From: Rhinolophus ferrumequinum
Taxonomy: Eukaryota > Chordata > Mammalia > Chiroptera > Rhinolophidae
Length of the DNA: 64,000 bases
Assembly: GCF_004115265.2 (NCBI RefSeq)
Contig: NC_046285.1
Location: 87,462,015 to 87,526,014, forward strand
Direction of reading: 5' to 3'
The position numbers and the translations under genes are program-made. This document shows, in pieces, positions 12,401-23,400 of this stretch; positions within the stretch are counted from its first letter, which is position 1, and the number at the start of each line of letters is the position of its first letter. The notes beneath the pieces were generated by a model. It saw only the letters and a list, made by a program, of their open reading frames with translations, made no database searches and was not told where the DNA came from.

Positions 12401-13971
12401 GAAAGCTAAACTCCTCCGAGTCAAGAAGTATTACCTTCATCATAAACAAAACTGAAGCCCCTGAAGAATATATCTTCATGGGAAGGGAATATATGCTACT
12501 GATTATGGTCTAATCCAAAGAAAGGGGGACTTATTCGGAATTCCACCTCTGTCTCTTAAAATACCTTATGAACACGTTAACATCTCCGTGACTCCAGTTT
12601 CTTTACCTATTACCAGTTTATCACAATGTGTGTCATCTCGAGCTTTGTAGAGATATCTTAAGGAACAGTGAGTCATAATTGCTGAGTTCTTTGAACTCCT
12701 TGGATAAAAGATGTTACACGATCTATAAATGGAAAGCATTGTTATTACCTATCAGATGGAAAGCTGTCTCCAGCCAAAAAGAAACCAGCAAGATATAAAG
12801 TAGATGGAGGCTCCATCCACTTCTGTAATATTTAAATTTATTGTCTGGGTATGAATTAAATGGGTTGAATACTAGGTAAGCACAGCATCTTTGATCTAAA
12901 ATGCCCAGAGCACTGTGCAAGTCATGTATTCTCAAAACAACCTATATGTACGCCACAGACACCAGACATTGTAATTCTTTCTTCCTGAGGATCATGACAG
13001 AGTTCAGTTTAATTTTCTTTCTAAAGGTCATCATCAAAGTTAGCGTAAAATCCTAGAAAGAGGATATATGCTCTGGGTTTATTCTACCAGTCCTATTTCT
13101 TTATACACAAACGGGCAAACAAAACATCTCAAAGCCAAAATACAAACTATGGAACTGTGGAAACAAAGAAAGAGCTTAAGTAAGACAAGCAATAAATTTT
13201 CATGCCTAGGTATGTACCTGTGTCTTTCTTATCTTTAGCACAGGGCAAATTTAGTACTTTGTGGATTGTTTTTGGCCTAAGAAGAAAAGAGAAGAAAAGG
13301 AAAGGGACTGGAGATGAAGACACTATAAGAAAGGGGACTTTGGGCAAAAGAGGTGACATAGAGACAGAGATGAGAGGGAAATTTATAAGGTCACTCCTTT
13401 CCTTCCCTTTCGGAGGAAAATCTTTAATATTATTAGTATCACCAGAACAACTTAGATTAGGGGAGGAAGGGAGACAAGCAACGCCCAGAGCAATTGATCC
13501 AGAGCCTATGAAAACATTTTCATTTCTTTTAGAATCAAAAGAAATAATAATATGATCCAGCCTGGATTAAATTTGCCTTTATACCAACACAGTCGTAAAA
13601 GACAGTTTTAAATATTTTTTGAGGTGAAAGAGGTCCACAAAGGCAAAAGTTCATAGGTCCCCTGAAAGTCAAAATGAGACCTTGGAAATGCCCTAATTTA
13701 GATATTTTGAGGAAAAGTTGCTGAGGAAATGCCTGACAATTTAATTTTTCTACCCAGATGCTGTTTTTCAAGTGATTCAACAAATTGAGTGGAGCAGCTA
13801 AGTGAAAAAACCTGGGGGGTCACCAACGAAGGAAGATGTGGTTTGATTTCTCTGTACAGCTCATAGAACAGGAGTGTTAGAGGGCGATTGAGAAGAGAAG
13901 AGAGTGATGGAGCTCATCTGACAGAGAAGAAACGAAGAAGAAAGCAACTGGAAGAAACAAGATTCATTTTT
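12401..13971. other. Intergenic sequence, nothing recognised
   Basis: A 117-codon open frame at 13202-13555 has no recognisable domain and lysine/serine-rich low-complexity sequence; I do not call it a gene. Confidence 0.55.
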
Positions 13972-13985
13972 GGATAAGAACGTTT

Positions 13986-14096
13986 TTGTTTTTTTTTATA
14001 AGGAGGGTGCAGCTCAAAGTGGCCCATGTCGGGATCACATCGGCAACCTTGGTGATGAGCACTGCACTCCAACCAACTAAGCTAACCGGCTGCCCC
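13986..14096 (-). mobile_element. Ves/Rhin-type SINE fragment, minus strand
   Basis: The reverse complement begins GGGGCAGCCGGTTAGCTTAG and carries the tRNA-like head, ending in an A-tail (T-run on + strand). Near-identical flanks GGATAAGAACGTTT and AGATAAGAACATTT are the target duplication with two differences, so it is older than the other copies. The body is short. Confidence 0.75.
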
Positions 14097-14935
14097 AGAT
14101 AAGAACATTTTAAAAGACCATCAGTAAAATCCTCAATTTTGGTCCGTATAAATTGATCACTTTTGTCTATTCATTTGGAATCCACATTATTAGGAATTTA
14201 AACAAAGTTCTGGGTCACTGGCTAAGGGTTGACTTATAAATATTATATATATGGCATAAAACTATTATAAAAATGTATGTGTTTATAAGTTCATTTCCTT
14301 AGCGGCACATAGAAGACTGGGATGGTATCAACCATCCTCCCACCTCAAAAAATATTTAAAACCAATGGTGTTGGTAATATAGGGACACACTCGTGAGGAA
14401 CCTTCACTCCTTGATACTAGCATTACTATTTTCCAGAAAATATAAAAATCAGCAGTGTCACATATGAAAGAAAGTTTCTTGCTTCACATGCCTTCATATT
14501 CCAGGATGATAAGAGGTGAGAATCCTTTAATTCTTAAGTGTAAGTCAATCTCTGAATGTGATTATAGGATTTGAATCATCTGTAGGTGTGTTGAAAAATC
14601 CATTACTGCTGAGAAATCTTTGTAAGGACAGATGCTATATTAGCCATAGAATTATTTATGTCTCTACAATTAATTATCACCTTCTTTGAGGGGCCAAGAA
14701 CCACCTTTCTGCTGGTTTAAAGGCTATATAATGTGGAGTGCTTGGTGTTTTGCCAAGATAGGGCAAGTCATTTAATGATTGTGCACTATTTGTTACCTTG
14801 GTTTGAAGATGCCAAACAATCAACAATTTGTACATTCCAGAATTAATGAGATTATTTCATTACAGCTTCCAGGAGACAATTGACAAACTTACAATAGCTA
14901 CAAAGGCTTTTAAAGGTGTTGTTAAGAAGTTTCAG

Positions 14936-15139
14936 GGGCAGCCGGATGGCTTAGTTGGATACAGCGCGAGCTGCGCCCCCTGCAACTAAAGATTGAAAAC
15001 GGCAAATGGACTTCGAGCTGAGCTGTGCCCTCCACAATTCGATTGAAGGACGACTTGGAGCTGATGGGCCCTGGAGAAACACGCTGTTCCCCAATTTAAA
15101 AAAAAGGAGATGAATCTCAAAAACATTATTAAAAAAAAA
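14936..15139 (+). mobile_element. Ves/Rhin-type SINE, short form
   Basis: Target duplication AAGTTTCAG at 14927-14935 and 15140-15148. The head (GATGGCTTAGTTGGATACAG) keeps the A-box but the B-box region is missing, as if internally deleted, followed by the usual GCGCCCCCTGCAACTAAAGA body and an A-tail. Confidence 0.85.
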
Positions 15140-15148
15140 AAGTTTCAG

Positions 15149-16184
15149 ATAACTGCATAATTTTAGCTACTGTTTATATGAAATAATGTAGTCACAACCA
15201 AAGTCCAAAGATGACTACATATCACTTTTCCCCATTTTTCCCCCAGCTTTAATATAATTTTTAAAAAAGAATAGTTCCCTAAAAAAGATTAAACTGCTCC
15301 TTTCAAAGTTACTTAATTCTTAGAGATGATACATTTGGAAGTATAACCTAAAGAAGCATAAAACCTTAATTTTGTAAAATTTACATTGTTAAAAGTACAG
15401 TCTAAAAAGATATATTAAGATGTAATGATTTGGGAGGTACTTTTTTATCAATATATGTCGATATATTAATACATGAATTAAATATTTTACATTCAACAAA
15501 TACTACAGAATCTACTATGGGTTGCACTTCCAAGAGTGCCTTTTTGGCCTTCTAGAAAGATTAAGAGTAAGAGAAGTGATTGATAGACATGAAAATACCT
15601 ACCACAGGAGGCAAAATGTAAGGAATGTTAAAAAAAAAAAAGTTCCAGAAGGAAAAGAATTAAGATGAATATCCTTTTAGGAAATTTCTAAAGGTTTCCT
15701 CTAATATGTGGTTGAGATGACCCCTGTAGAATGGGTTTAATTTCAACCCAGTGGAAAAGACACTCACGGCAGCAATTTTATAACAAATGTGTGCTACTTT
15801 TTAGTGATTAGTACTAGAAAAGTTATCATAAAATAGTCTGAAATAGATATGAACAACTTCAATGCTTAATCTCTAATTTCATAAAGTATAATGTGGTGAG
15901 TAAAAATTTAGGTTCCAAATATTTTATATCTTCATTTATATCCAGTAGAATTCCTGTTTCTTCAGCTAATAGGAAGTCCCTAGTGGTTACTCTGAACTCT
16001 TCTTAAATCAGCCAGGATTCCACTCTACACAAGTTAAATCAGCATCTCTGGAGTGGGGCTCAGGTAGTGGTATTTTTGCACACTACAAGCTAAATTGCAG
16101 TTGGGCAGTTTTGGTTTTCCTGATAACTGATTTTTCTGGTTCAATAAATAAGAATTTTCCAATATTAATTTCATTAGCTTCCAC
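15149..16184. other. Intergenic sequence upstream of the CXADR promoter
   Basis: AT-rich, no repeat or gene recognised. Could include distal regulatory DNA, but nothing in the sequence shows it. Confidence 0.5.
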
Positions 16185-16290
16185 TTTACTATTTACTATT
16201 GTGCCAGGCATGGTGCCAACCATTCTTTCCTGCATTATCTCATCTAGTTTTCATAGCTACCCAAGAGGTAGGAGCTGTTTCTAAATAGTT
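16185..16290 (-). mobile_element. MIR/L2-type fragment
   Basis: TGTGCCAGGCATGGTGCCAA, TTATCTCATCTAGTTTTCAT and CCAAGAGGTAGGAGCTG match the antisense 3' part of a MIR or L2. Lies 500 bases upstream of the CpG island. Confidence 0.6.
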
Positions 16291-17166
16291 TGCCCAGTTA
16301 CTGACTCATTTCGGAGCCCAAAAACTTACCCACTGCGTAACGCTGCTTCTCTCCTCTAATTCATGCCTGATATGGAACAGATGGGAAACACAGGTGAATC
16401 GGCAGCTATAAATAAACCTACCTGAGCAACTGAGTACACGCAGGGAAATGAAATGAGAACACGTGTGGAGGGCACCAGGAGGAAGAAGGGACATTGCACC
16501 CGGTGATTCACGATCTCTAATTCCCCGGTCCCCCAAACCTCCTACCCCAAGCCTTTAAATATCCTCACTTAGCCCCACTTTCCCAGCTCACTGGTCTTTG
16601 TTGGCCAATTTCAGGGCCAGAATAACCTTTAAATTCAAGGCGAGGAAAGCCAGTCTGGGTATTGCCCAAGTCCGTAGCGGCAGTTTAGGGGTTCAGTCAT
16701 TACTGGAAATGAGGAAAAGCATTCTCAAGCCTTCTCCATCAGGCCATCCGACTCAATGAGACCGAAGCAAATGCTGGGGGTTAGTGCCCTTCCCCAGAGC
16801 CTTAGGCGGCCGCTCCGAGCAGCGCAGCAAACCCTCACAGGCGGGACGCGTGCTGGAGACGCCCCACCCACTCCTACCCTAAGAGAAGGGAGGGGTGAGC
16901 GCGGGCAGCCAAATGCTAGAGCCGCACTTCAGGTCCCTGCGGCAGGCGGACGAGTATTGTCCGCTGGCGCGCCCTGAAGCAAAGGCGTGACCGCAATTTT
17001 AGTTGTCTGGAGAGGGGCGGGCCCGACCGTAGTGCACAAACTCTGCTTTAACCGAAGGCATGGGGGCGGGGACGCAGGCTCGGGCTTGGCGCGAGTAGCC
17101 GCGGAGAGCCACCGCTCCCAGCACCACACGCCCGCCGAGGAGCTCCCCGCACAGCGACCGGCTCGC

Positions 17167-17182
17167 GGTTGCCATGGCAACC
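17167..17182. promoter_or_regulatory. Perfect 16-bp palindromic X-box (RFX site)
   Basis: GGTTGCCATGGCAACC is its own reverse complement and matches the symmetric RFX-family X-box (GTTRCC and its mirror joined by the central base pairs). RFX proteins bind such double half-sites strongly in promoters of ciliary and other epithelial genes. It lies 192 bases upstream of the start codon. Confidence 0.75.
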
Positions 17183-17373
17183 CCACGCGCCCGCGCGGCC
17201 GAGCCACTGCCGGAAGTGACGCGTTTCACCTGCCGAGCGAAGGAGGGCGGGGTGGGGCTGGGGTGCCGAGGTGCCGCAGTTGCCTGCCAGTCGGGAGCGC
17301 GCGAGGCGCCGGGAGACAGACCCCGGGCGAGATCCCCCTACCTGCAGTCGCCGCCCACGGCCGCGCCGCCACC
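17183..17373 (+). other. CXADR: CXADR 5'UTR (start not fixed)
   Basis: GC-rich leader immediately upstream of the start codon, without any ATG from 17177 onward. The only nearby upstream ATG (17174) lies in the X-box palindrome and would open an out-of-frame ORF that passes through the CXADR start. The 5' limit of the mRNA is a guess. Confidence 0.5.
17210..17232 (+). promoter_or_regulatory. ETS/CRE composite (CCGGAAGTGACG) followed by E-box CACCTG
   Basis: CCGGAAGTGACG at 17210-17221 is the classic GABP/ETS site fused to a CRE half-site, common near TATA-less start sites. CACCTG at 17227-17232 is an E2-box of the type bound by ZEB and Snail repressors, which are reported to lower CAR expression during epithelial-mesenchymal transition. 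Occupancy here is inferred. Confidence 0.65.
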
Positions 17374-17416
17374 ATGGGGCTTCTGCTGCTCTTCCTCCTC
17401 CTGTGTGGAGTTGCTG
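17374..17416 (+). CDS. CXADR: CXADR exon 1 (coding part): signal peptide
   Basis: The start lies in a textbook Kozak context (GCCGCCACCATGG). The exon gives 14 codons plus one base, a leucine-rich hydrophobic run beginning [14 protein letters not shown], and ends at the strong donor G|GTGAGT. The spare G joins AT of exon 2 to make Asp15. The human protein begins MALLL as I recall, so the start corresponds exactly. No ATG lies between 17177 and this start, which makes it the first usable start for transcripts beginning in the proximal CpG island. Signal cleavage is expected after about residue 19, in exon 2. Confidence 0.95.
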
Positions 17417-20400
17417 GTGAGTGTGAGCAATTCTATCCCTAGTGTCCCCATTGACTGGTCAGACCCGGGGCGCTCGCCGCCTGCGGCCACCCGGGAACAA
17501 TGAGGCGTGGGGGAGGGGGCGGGCGGGCGGGGAGAGGACGGGTGCGATTTGGGGGCTTTGCGGCTGTCGTGGTTGTGCGGGTGGAATTGTATGGGGTGAT
17601 TTTGCCCGGCCGGGTGCGCGAGCCGCGAAGGCGGAGCGGCTCGGAAGGGAGCCATGCGGGGGCGTGGGGTGTCCGGGGAGCGGGGGCGGGGGCGGGGGCT
17701 GAGCTAGGGACCGAGCCCCGAGATAAGGGGCGGCGGTGGAGGGGCCTCCCCCGCGCGGCGTGCGGGGTGCACCTGGCATCTCCCCCACTCCATTCTTGGC
17801 CGCCGGTCCGGGCTTTGCTTTATTTGCTCTTGCTCTTCCCTTGTTAGCCGCGGTGTAGTGTCCGTCCGGGTTTATCCGATTTCAAAAGCCTTGGGCGGCG
17901 AGTTTTCAGGTGTCGAGCAGTCCAAGCGAGGAGACCGAATTACAAACGCCATGATTAAATGGACACTGAGCTTTTCAGTGCCTGAGATCGTCCAGGCTAC
18001 CTCTAGGAAAGAGGCGCTGAAAGAACGGGAAGGCTCCCGCTCCTGGTCTAGTCGGAGAGGCTAGCCCAGGCGCGAGCTGCCAGCTAGACGGTAACTCGGA
18101 GTAGACCTTGGGAAATCAAGAGTAGGTGCCTGCAGAAATGCAGTATTGATTTCCGCAGTTCCGGGTGCAAAGTGCGAAGGAGAAATTCGTAACATGGGTT
18201 TTGAGTATATAAGGAGGTGGTTCCTTTTGAAGATAAGACGGGATGACGTGTACAGGGTAATTCCTAAAGGATTCTCCAAGCCCATTTTTCCACTGCGCCT
18301 TTCTCTGGAGGGAAAAGAAGCCATTTAAAAAAACGCGTGGACCATTAGAAAGCATAATCCTTGGTACTTTAAAAGACTGATCTATTTCCTTGTCAGTTTT
18401 TTAACCAACTAATGTTGTTTGTCAGAGTAAGCCCTTGTCTCATTTTTTTACCTAAATGATTCGTTAAAGAAAAAAAAAATCCATAGGTGGGGACCCTAGG
18501 AGACACACTTTGTGTATCCTCCGGAAGGATAATTTCTAAAGTGCTCCAAAGCAGGATGAGGTGGCCCTTTCTGTTGGGATGGCTCTCTACTTCCTGTTGA
18601 AATGTTAATTCCATTGTTGGATGCCACAGCTGTGAGCATTACTCATGGGATCAACATTCTATTAACAAGTCTAATCTTCGATCTGAGTTTAGAACACTAC
18701 CTCCACCTTTTTGATACCGTGTTTCCCTGAAAATAAGATGTAGCTGGACCATCAGTTCTAAAGTGTCTTTTGGAGCAAAAATTAATCTAAGACCCAGACT
18801 GATATTATATTATATTATACCCAGTCTTATAGTAAAATAAGACCGGGTCTTACATTAATTTTTGCTCCAAAAGACACATTAGAGCTGATGGTCCAGCTAC
18901 ATCTTATTTTGGGGGAAGCCGGTATATATCATTTAGAATGGCTGAAAATTCTGAAGTAAAGCTTCTGGAAAAGATGAAGGATCAGCAGCCAATTTACATG
19001 GTACATTCCCATTTTTGTTTTGTCAAGGATGAAACTAAAGTTGAAACTGAGAACACAGTGTTTCTGTTCTCTGTGGGGGAAAAAAGTGTTTTAGGGTACA
19101 TCTGAATCAGAAAAGTGGAAGAACATAAACCATCTAAAGAAATTTCTTTTTCCGGGGATGTTTGGATACTTGGGTTTTTTTTTTGTTTTTTGTTTTTTTT
19201 TTTTTTGGATTCTTCACTTTGGTCTGCACAATCTCACCCAAGGATATACTGATACATGCTAGAGTCATTCTGCCCATAAAGTGTATACAGTAGGGTGCAG
19301 CGAACATCTCATTAAACGACTATTGTCTTTAACTAAACAAGACAACTATTTTTCATTTTCCAGCTTAGGAGACAACTTGAAAACTATGTGATTGATGTGT
19401 GGATTTGAGTTATTTCTTCAGATACCTCTTGCCAATGTAGAAATTCATTGCTATGACCTCACGTTGAGTGGTTGCATGATTGGCTCCGACAATTGGCAAA
19501 ACAAGGTGGAGGTTTACATATTTTAAAAATTGCAGTGCTATCAGCAGTAGACCTCCCTCTAATTCTGTCTCTAAAGGAGTTGTAAAGAGTTCTGTGTTAC
19601 ACTCTGGTTGCTGGTGAAACTCCTTTGGATGCGTTTTGATTGCCAACCTCATAGCACGTCATACTATACAGTACTGGTAATGGTAGGGCCAGTTGTCTTA
19701 GAGCAGTTGCAATGGTAATAACATTAAAGCCTTGATTGAGCAATTAAATAGGGGTTTTACACATACTCAATCTATCTAGCAACCCTATGTATTATCCCTG
19801 TTGTGGGGAAACCGAGGCACAGAGTGGTCGTAGAAGTTGAAAAGGTCACAGATTTCCTCCTTAGTGCTTGCTCTTATAACTATGCTATTCTGCCTCTAAA
19901 GCAGCTCCTTTCCTCTGATGACCTCTAATCCACATCCTAAATTTCTATTACTGGTTATCACTCATTTAGTAAGAACCTGCTGTTGGCTTGACTGTGTGCC
20001 AAGTATGAAGGCTTTTCATAGCCCTTTAAATTCTTTGTTGACTACTTTCAGGCACTGTGAAAACAAGAGGATCCAGGGCTTAAACTGGTATTGCAGACTA
20101 ATGTGGCCCATGTACCAGCAGTCTGGGGATCTTGATAAAGTTTGGGGTGCTGCTGTTTTTCACACTGTCAGTGTGAAGGGAACTAAAAGAAGTCCTGGCC
20201 AATGACTCTGGTCTCCCAGCCACTTGTTAGCCCTTTGATGGTGGTAGGTCCCTGTCCTCTCTGTGTGCCTCAGTTGCTTTATGTATCAAGAATGGGGGTC
20301 GTACTACCTCAGGGTTGTTGAGCAAAGTGAAATGTTTATCATTTTACTTTCCTGGAGTCTTTTCCTTTACATAAAAAAAAAAAAAAAGAAGATTATTAGG

Positions 20401-23400
20401 CATGAACTTTATCCCCTCCACTTACCTCTCTCTCAGCATTTACATTAGTGCCATTGTACCAACCACCAGAGCAAAAGTTGCCTCTCCTCCCAGGCGAGCC
20501 ACCCTTTTATTGGCTCCTTAATCTGTTGTGGGGGCTCCACCAATTACTCAGTTTATCTCATTGCACTAGGTCAGAGGGCAAGGGCATTACCTGTATTGTT
20601 CATTGTTACAGTTCCAGTGTTAGCTTGTGGCACCTGGCAGATAGTAGCAAGTGTTCAGCAAATGTGGCGTGACTGAAAGTTTTCAACCTTTGCCACCAGG
20701 CCCATGTATACGATAGTAGCTCTCATCGGTTCCATTTCTCTTTCCCTTCTTATCCAGTAAAGATAGTCCTTGTGAGCATTTTACTAGCCTGGTCTCGTTC
20801 AGTTCTTAGTCTTAAAGAATTCAAGTGTCTGCTTTATCTCTGACCTCACTGTTCAGCCCCCATTTCAGTTGCCAAAGGTAACAATAATCTTGTGCCTAAT
20901 CCATGTATTTTTTTGGAGCTCCTTGACACTTATTTTGGTTCTTTCCTACCCTGTTAACCTGTTTTTCACTGCTTTCTACAATAGGTCCCTGAAATATCGA
21001 CCTTCCCCGGGATTTGGCCCATGTTCCTCTTAGTCTCCATTTTAAACCTGAGTGACTTCACCTATTGATTATTGTAACTTCCAAATGCCCTGTTTCCCCT
21101 GAAATGAGAACTAGCCAGACAGTAACTCTAATGTGTCTTTTAGAGCAAAAATTAATGTAAGACTGGGTCTTTATAATATAATATAGTATAACATAATATA
21201 ATATAAGTACTGGGTCTTATATTAATATTTGCTCCAAAAGACGCATTAGAGCTGATTGTCCGACTAGGTCTTATTTTCGGGGAAACAGGGTAGTTGCTAG
21301 TGACTGAAAAATATTGCCAGCTCAGCCCTCTTCTCCTTTGAATTCTGGGCCCCTATTTCCAGCTGCCTCACATTCAACTTCCGACTGAATGCACTTCAGT
21401 ACCTCGGACTCATCTATTAATTAATTTATTAAATGATCAATCGTGCACATATTTGTGGCCTCCTATGTACTATGCTTGTTCTAGGTGCCCTTACAGTAGT
21501 ATAGGACTTAGCAGGGTACAGGTTTGATAGAACATTCCCAGCAGATGGCACAGCTTTTGCAAAGATGTGGCGATTTGAAAGGGTATGATGTGTCTTACAG
21601 TTGAGAAATTGTGTGAGTTGAGAAATTCAGTGCATATATAAAGCATCTAACCAGCACTTCTCAAACTTTTGATGTGCACCTGAAAAATTGTGGGGTAGGG
21701 TCTGATTTTGCATTTTAACAAGTTCCCTCTGATGTCCCTGCTGACCATACTTGAGTGGGCAAAGATCTAAAGGCTGTTTCAGGAACTTACTAGGAGATTA
21801 CAAATAAATAGACATTTGTCAAGATAACCCTCCTCCCCCCATGCCCCCGTGGCACTAAGAAGCTTGTGGAGGGGGCATTAAAGAAGTGAGGTTATATACA
21901 CTGACATCATTCTTTTGAGTGATGCAGAACTCTGCAGCATTCTGGAGGCAGGCAGAACTGATACATACGAGGTAAGAATCCATGTGAAATGATCCGGACA
22001 TACACAGCCTCTGTTGAAACACAGCAGACTGGTGTTGGGCTTCCTCTTTGACCTGAAAAGTTGTTTTGGGAGAGATGCAGTAGAACCTGGTATCTGGCTG
22101 GTTGAAGGAGAGGTTAAAAAAAAAAAAAGTTGGGAGAGAAGTAATATTTCTGGCTTGAGTGAACGGTGATGTCACTAACCTACAGGGGATAAAGAGGAGA
22201 GGAGCAAGTTTTGGGGACGTGACAATGAGCTTGAGTTTGCACGGATTGTATTTGAGGTGCCTGAGGGGAATGAAGGTAAAAAATATCCAGTAGGAAGATT
22301 TCCCCAAAGGACTGGATCTCAGGAGAGAGGCGAAGATCAGAGATAGAGAATTGAGAACACCGCCGATACGTGGCATCTGTGTAAGGTTAACCGGGAAAAG
22401 CAGGTAGGACTAGAAGAGAAGGTGAAAGATGATCCTGGGAAAATCAACAGCTAGCAAGTAGCCAGGAGGTGACCGATAAGGAGTGAGAGGGAATGCAGGA
22501 GAGAGAACTAGAAGATGAGGCTATCCTAGAAACTGGCACAGATGAGGCTAGTGAGTCTTACCTTTAGGAGATTATTGAGAACCTTCAGGAAATTCGATTC
22601 CACAGGGAGGACAGCTTTTGTAGCGGTTAGAGTAAAGCTAGATTTTAATTGATTTAGGAGTGAGCCTCAGGTAAGTGGGGAATGAGAAATGTACTGTGCC
22701 CTTGCAGTTGGTTTGACAGTGTAGCTGTAATTCCAGGGGACAGTAGCCGACCCAGGGGAAAAGGTAGAAGCCAGCGGATAAGGGCTCTACGGACTTCCAG
22801 CCACCCAGACCTAGAATCTCGTTCCTTTTTTTTGTTTGTGGGACCAGTTTCCTCCTTGTACCTTAAATGTTGGGGCTCCTCAGTTTATGGCTTCAGTTGC
22901 CACTGTCCTTATATAGCCTCTCGTCTGTTTCTGGTCTATTGCGTAAGCTTTGCCCATAGTTTTAAACCACCCATTTGACATCTCTGCCTAGACTTCCCAC
23001 AGACACCTCCCATTGAACCTATCTGCATACCACTGTTCCTCTAAACAGTAAGTGGCATTTTCACTCACCACAATGCCCAGGCAGAAATCTGGGTATCTTA
23101 CTTGACTCTTCCTAGCCTTTCACTGGCTGACGTCCAGTCAGTTGCTAAGTCACTGTTTCTCTCCAGCCTCTATTCCAGCTTATCCACATATCTCTCAAGA
23201 TGCTCGAAATAGCTTCATCATTGGCATCTGACTACCAGTACGTGAGCTTTCCCCTATGCTCCAGGCACTTCCTGATAGTGGGGCATGTTCTAACACTTAA
23301 TCAAGCTTTCCTTTTTTGTGATTGTTTTTCCTCAACTGACTGTACATTTTATGAGGTCAGGGATTGTTTATTCTTAATTTCATTCCCATATATATATACA

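Larger units (their letters stand above)
16795..17790. promoter_or_regulatory. CXADR: CpG island and CXADR promoter region
   Basis: This roughly 1-kb stretch is GC-rich and dense in CpG, in sharp contrast to the AT-rich flanks; it includes a NotI-type GCGGCCGC near 16806. GC boxes on the + strand lie at 17014-17022, 17062-17071 and 17245-17252. No TATA box is apparent within 150 bases of the start codon, as expected for a broad housekeeping-like promoter. The exact transcription start cannot be read from sequence. Transcripts starting downstream of about 17177 would have a 5'UTR free of upstream ATGs. Confidence 0.85.

Noticed and set aside
13202-13555. 117-codon open frame in the upstream intergenic region
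   Set aside because: Lys/Ser/Arg-rich, no domain, no promoter or poly(A) context, and lies in unassigned AT-rich DNA.
17459-17847. Several overlapping open frames in the CpG island
   Set aside because: GC-rich DNA has few stop codons; the peptides are Gly/Arg/Pro-rich in all frames with no homology I recognise.
21855-22376. 173-codon open frame on the minus strand in intron 1
   Set aside because: No recognisable domain, mixed low-complexity composition, poly-phenylalanine from a T-run, no splice or promoter context; looks like chance in decayed repeat DNA.
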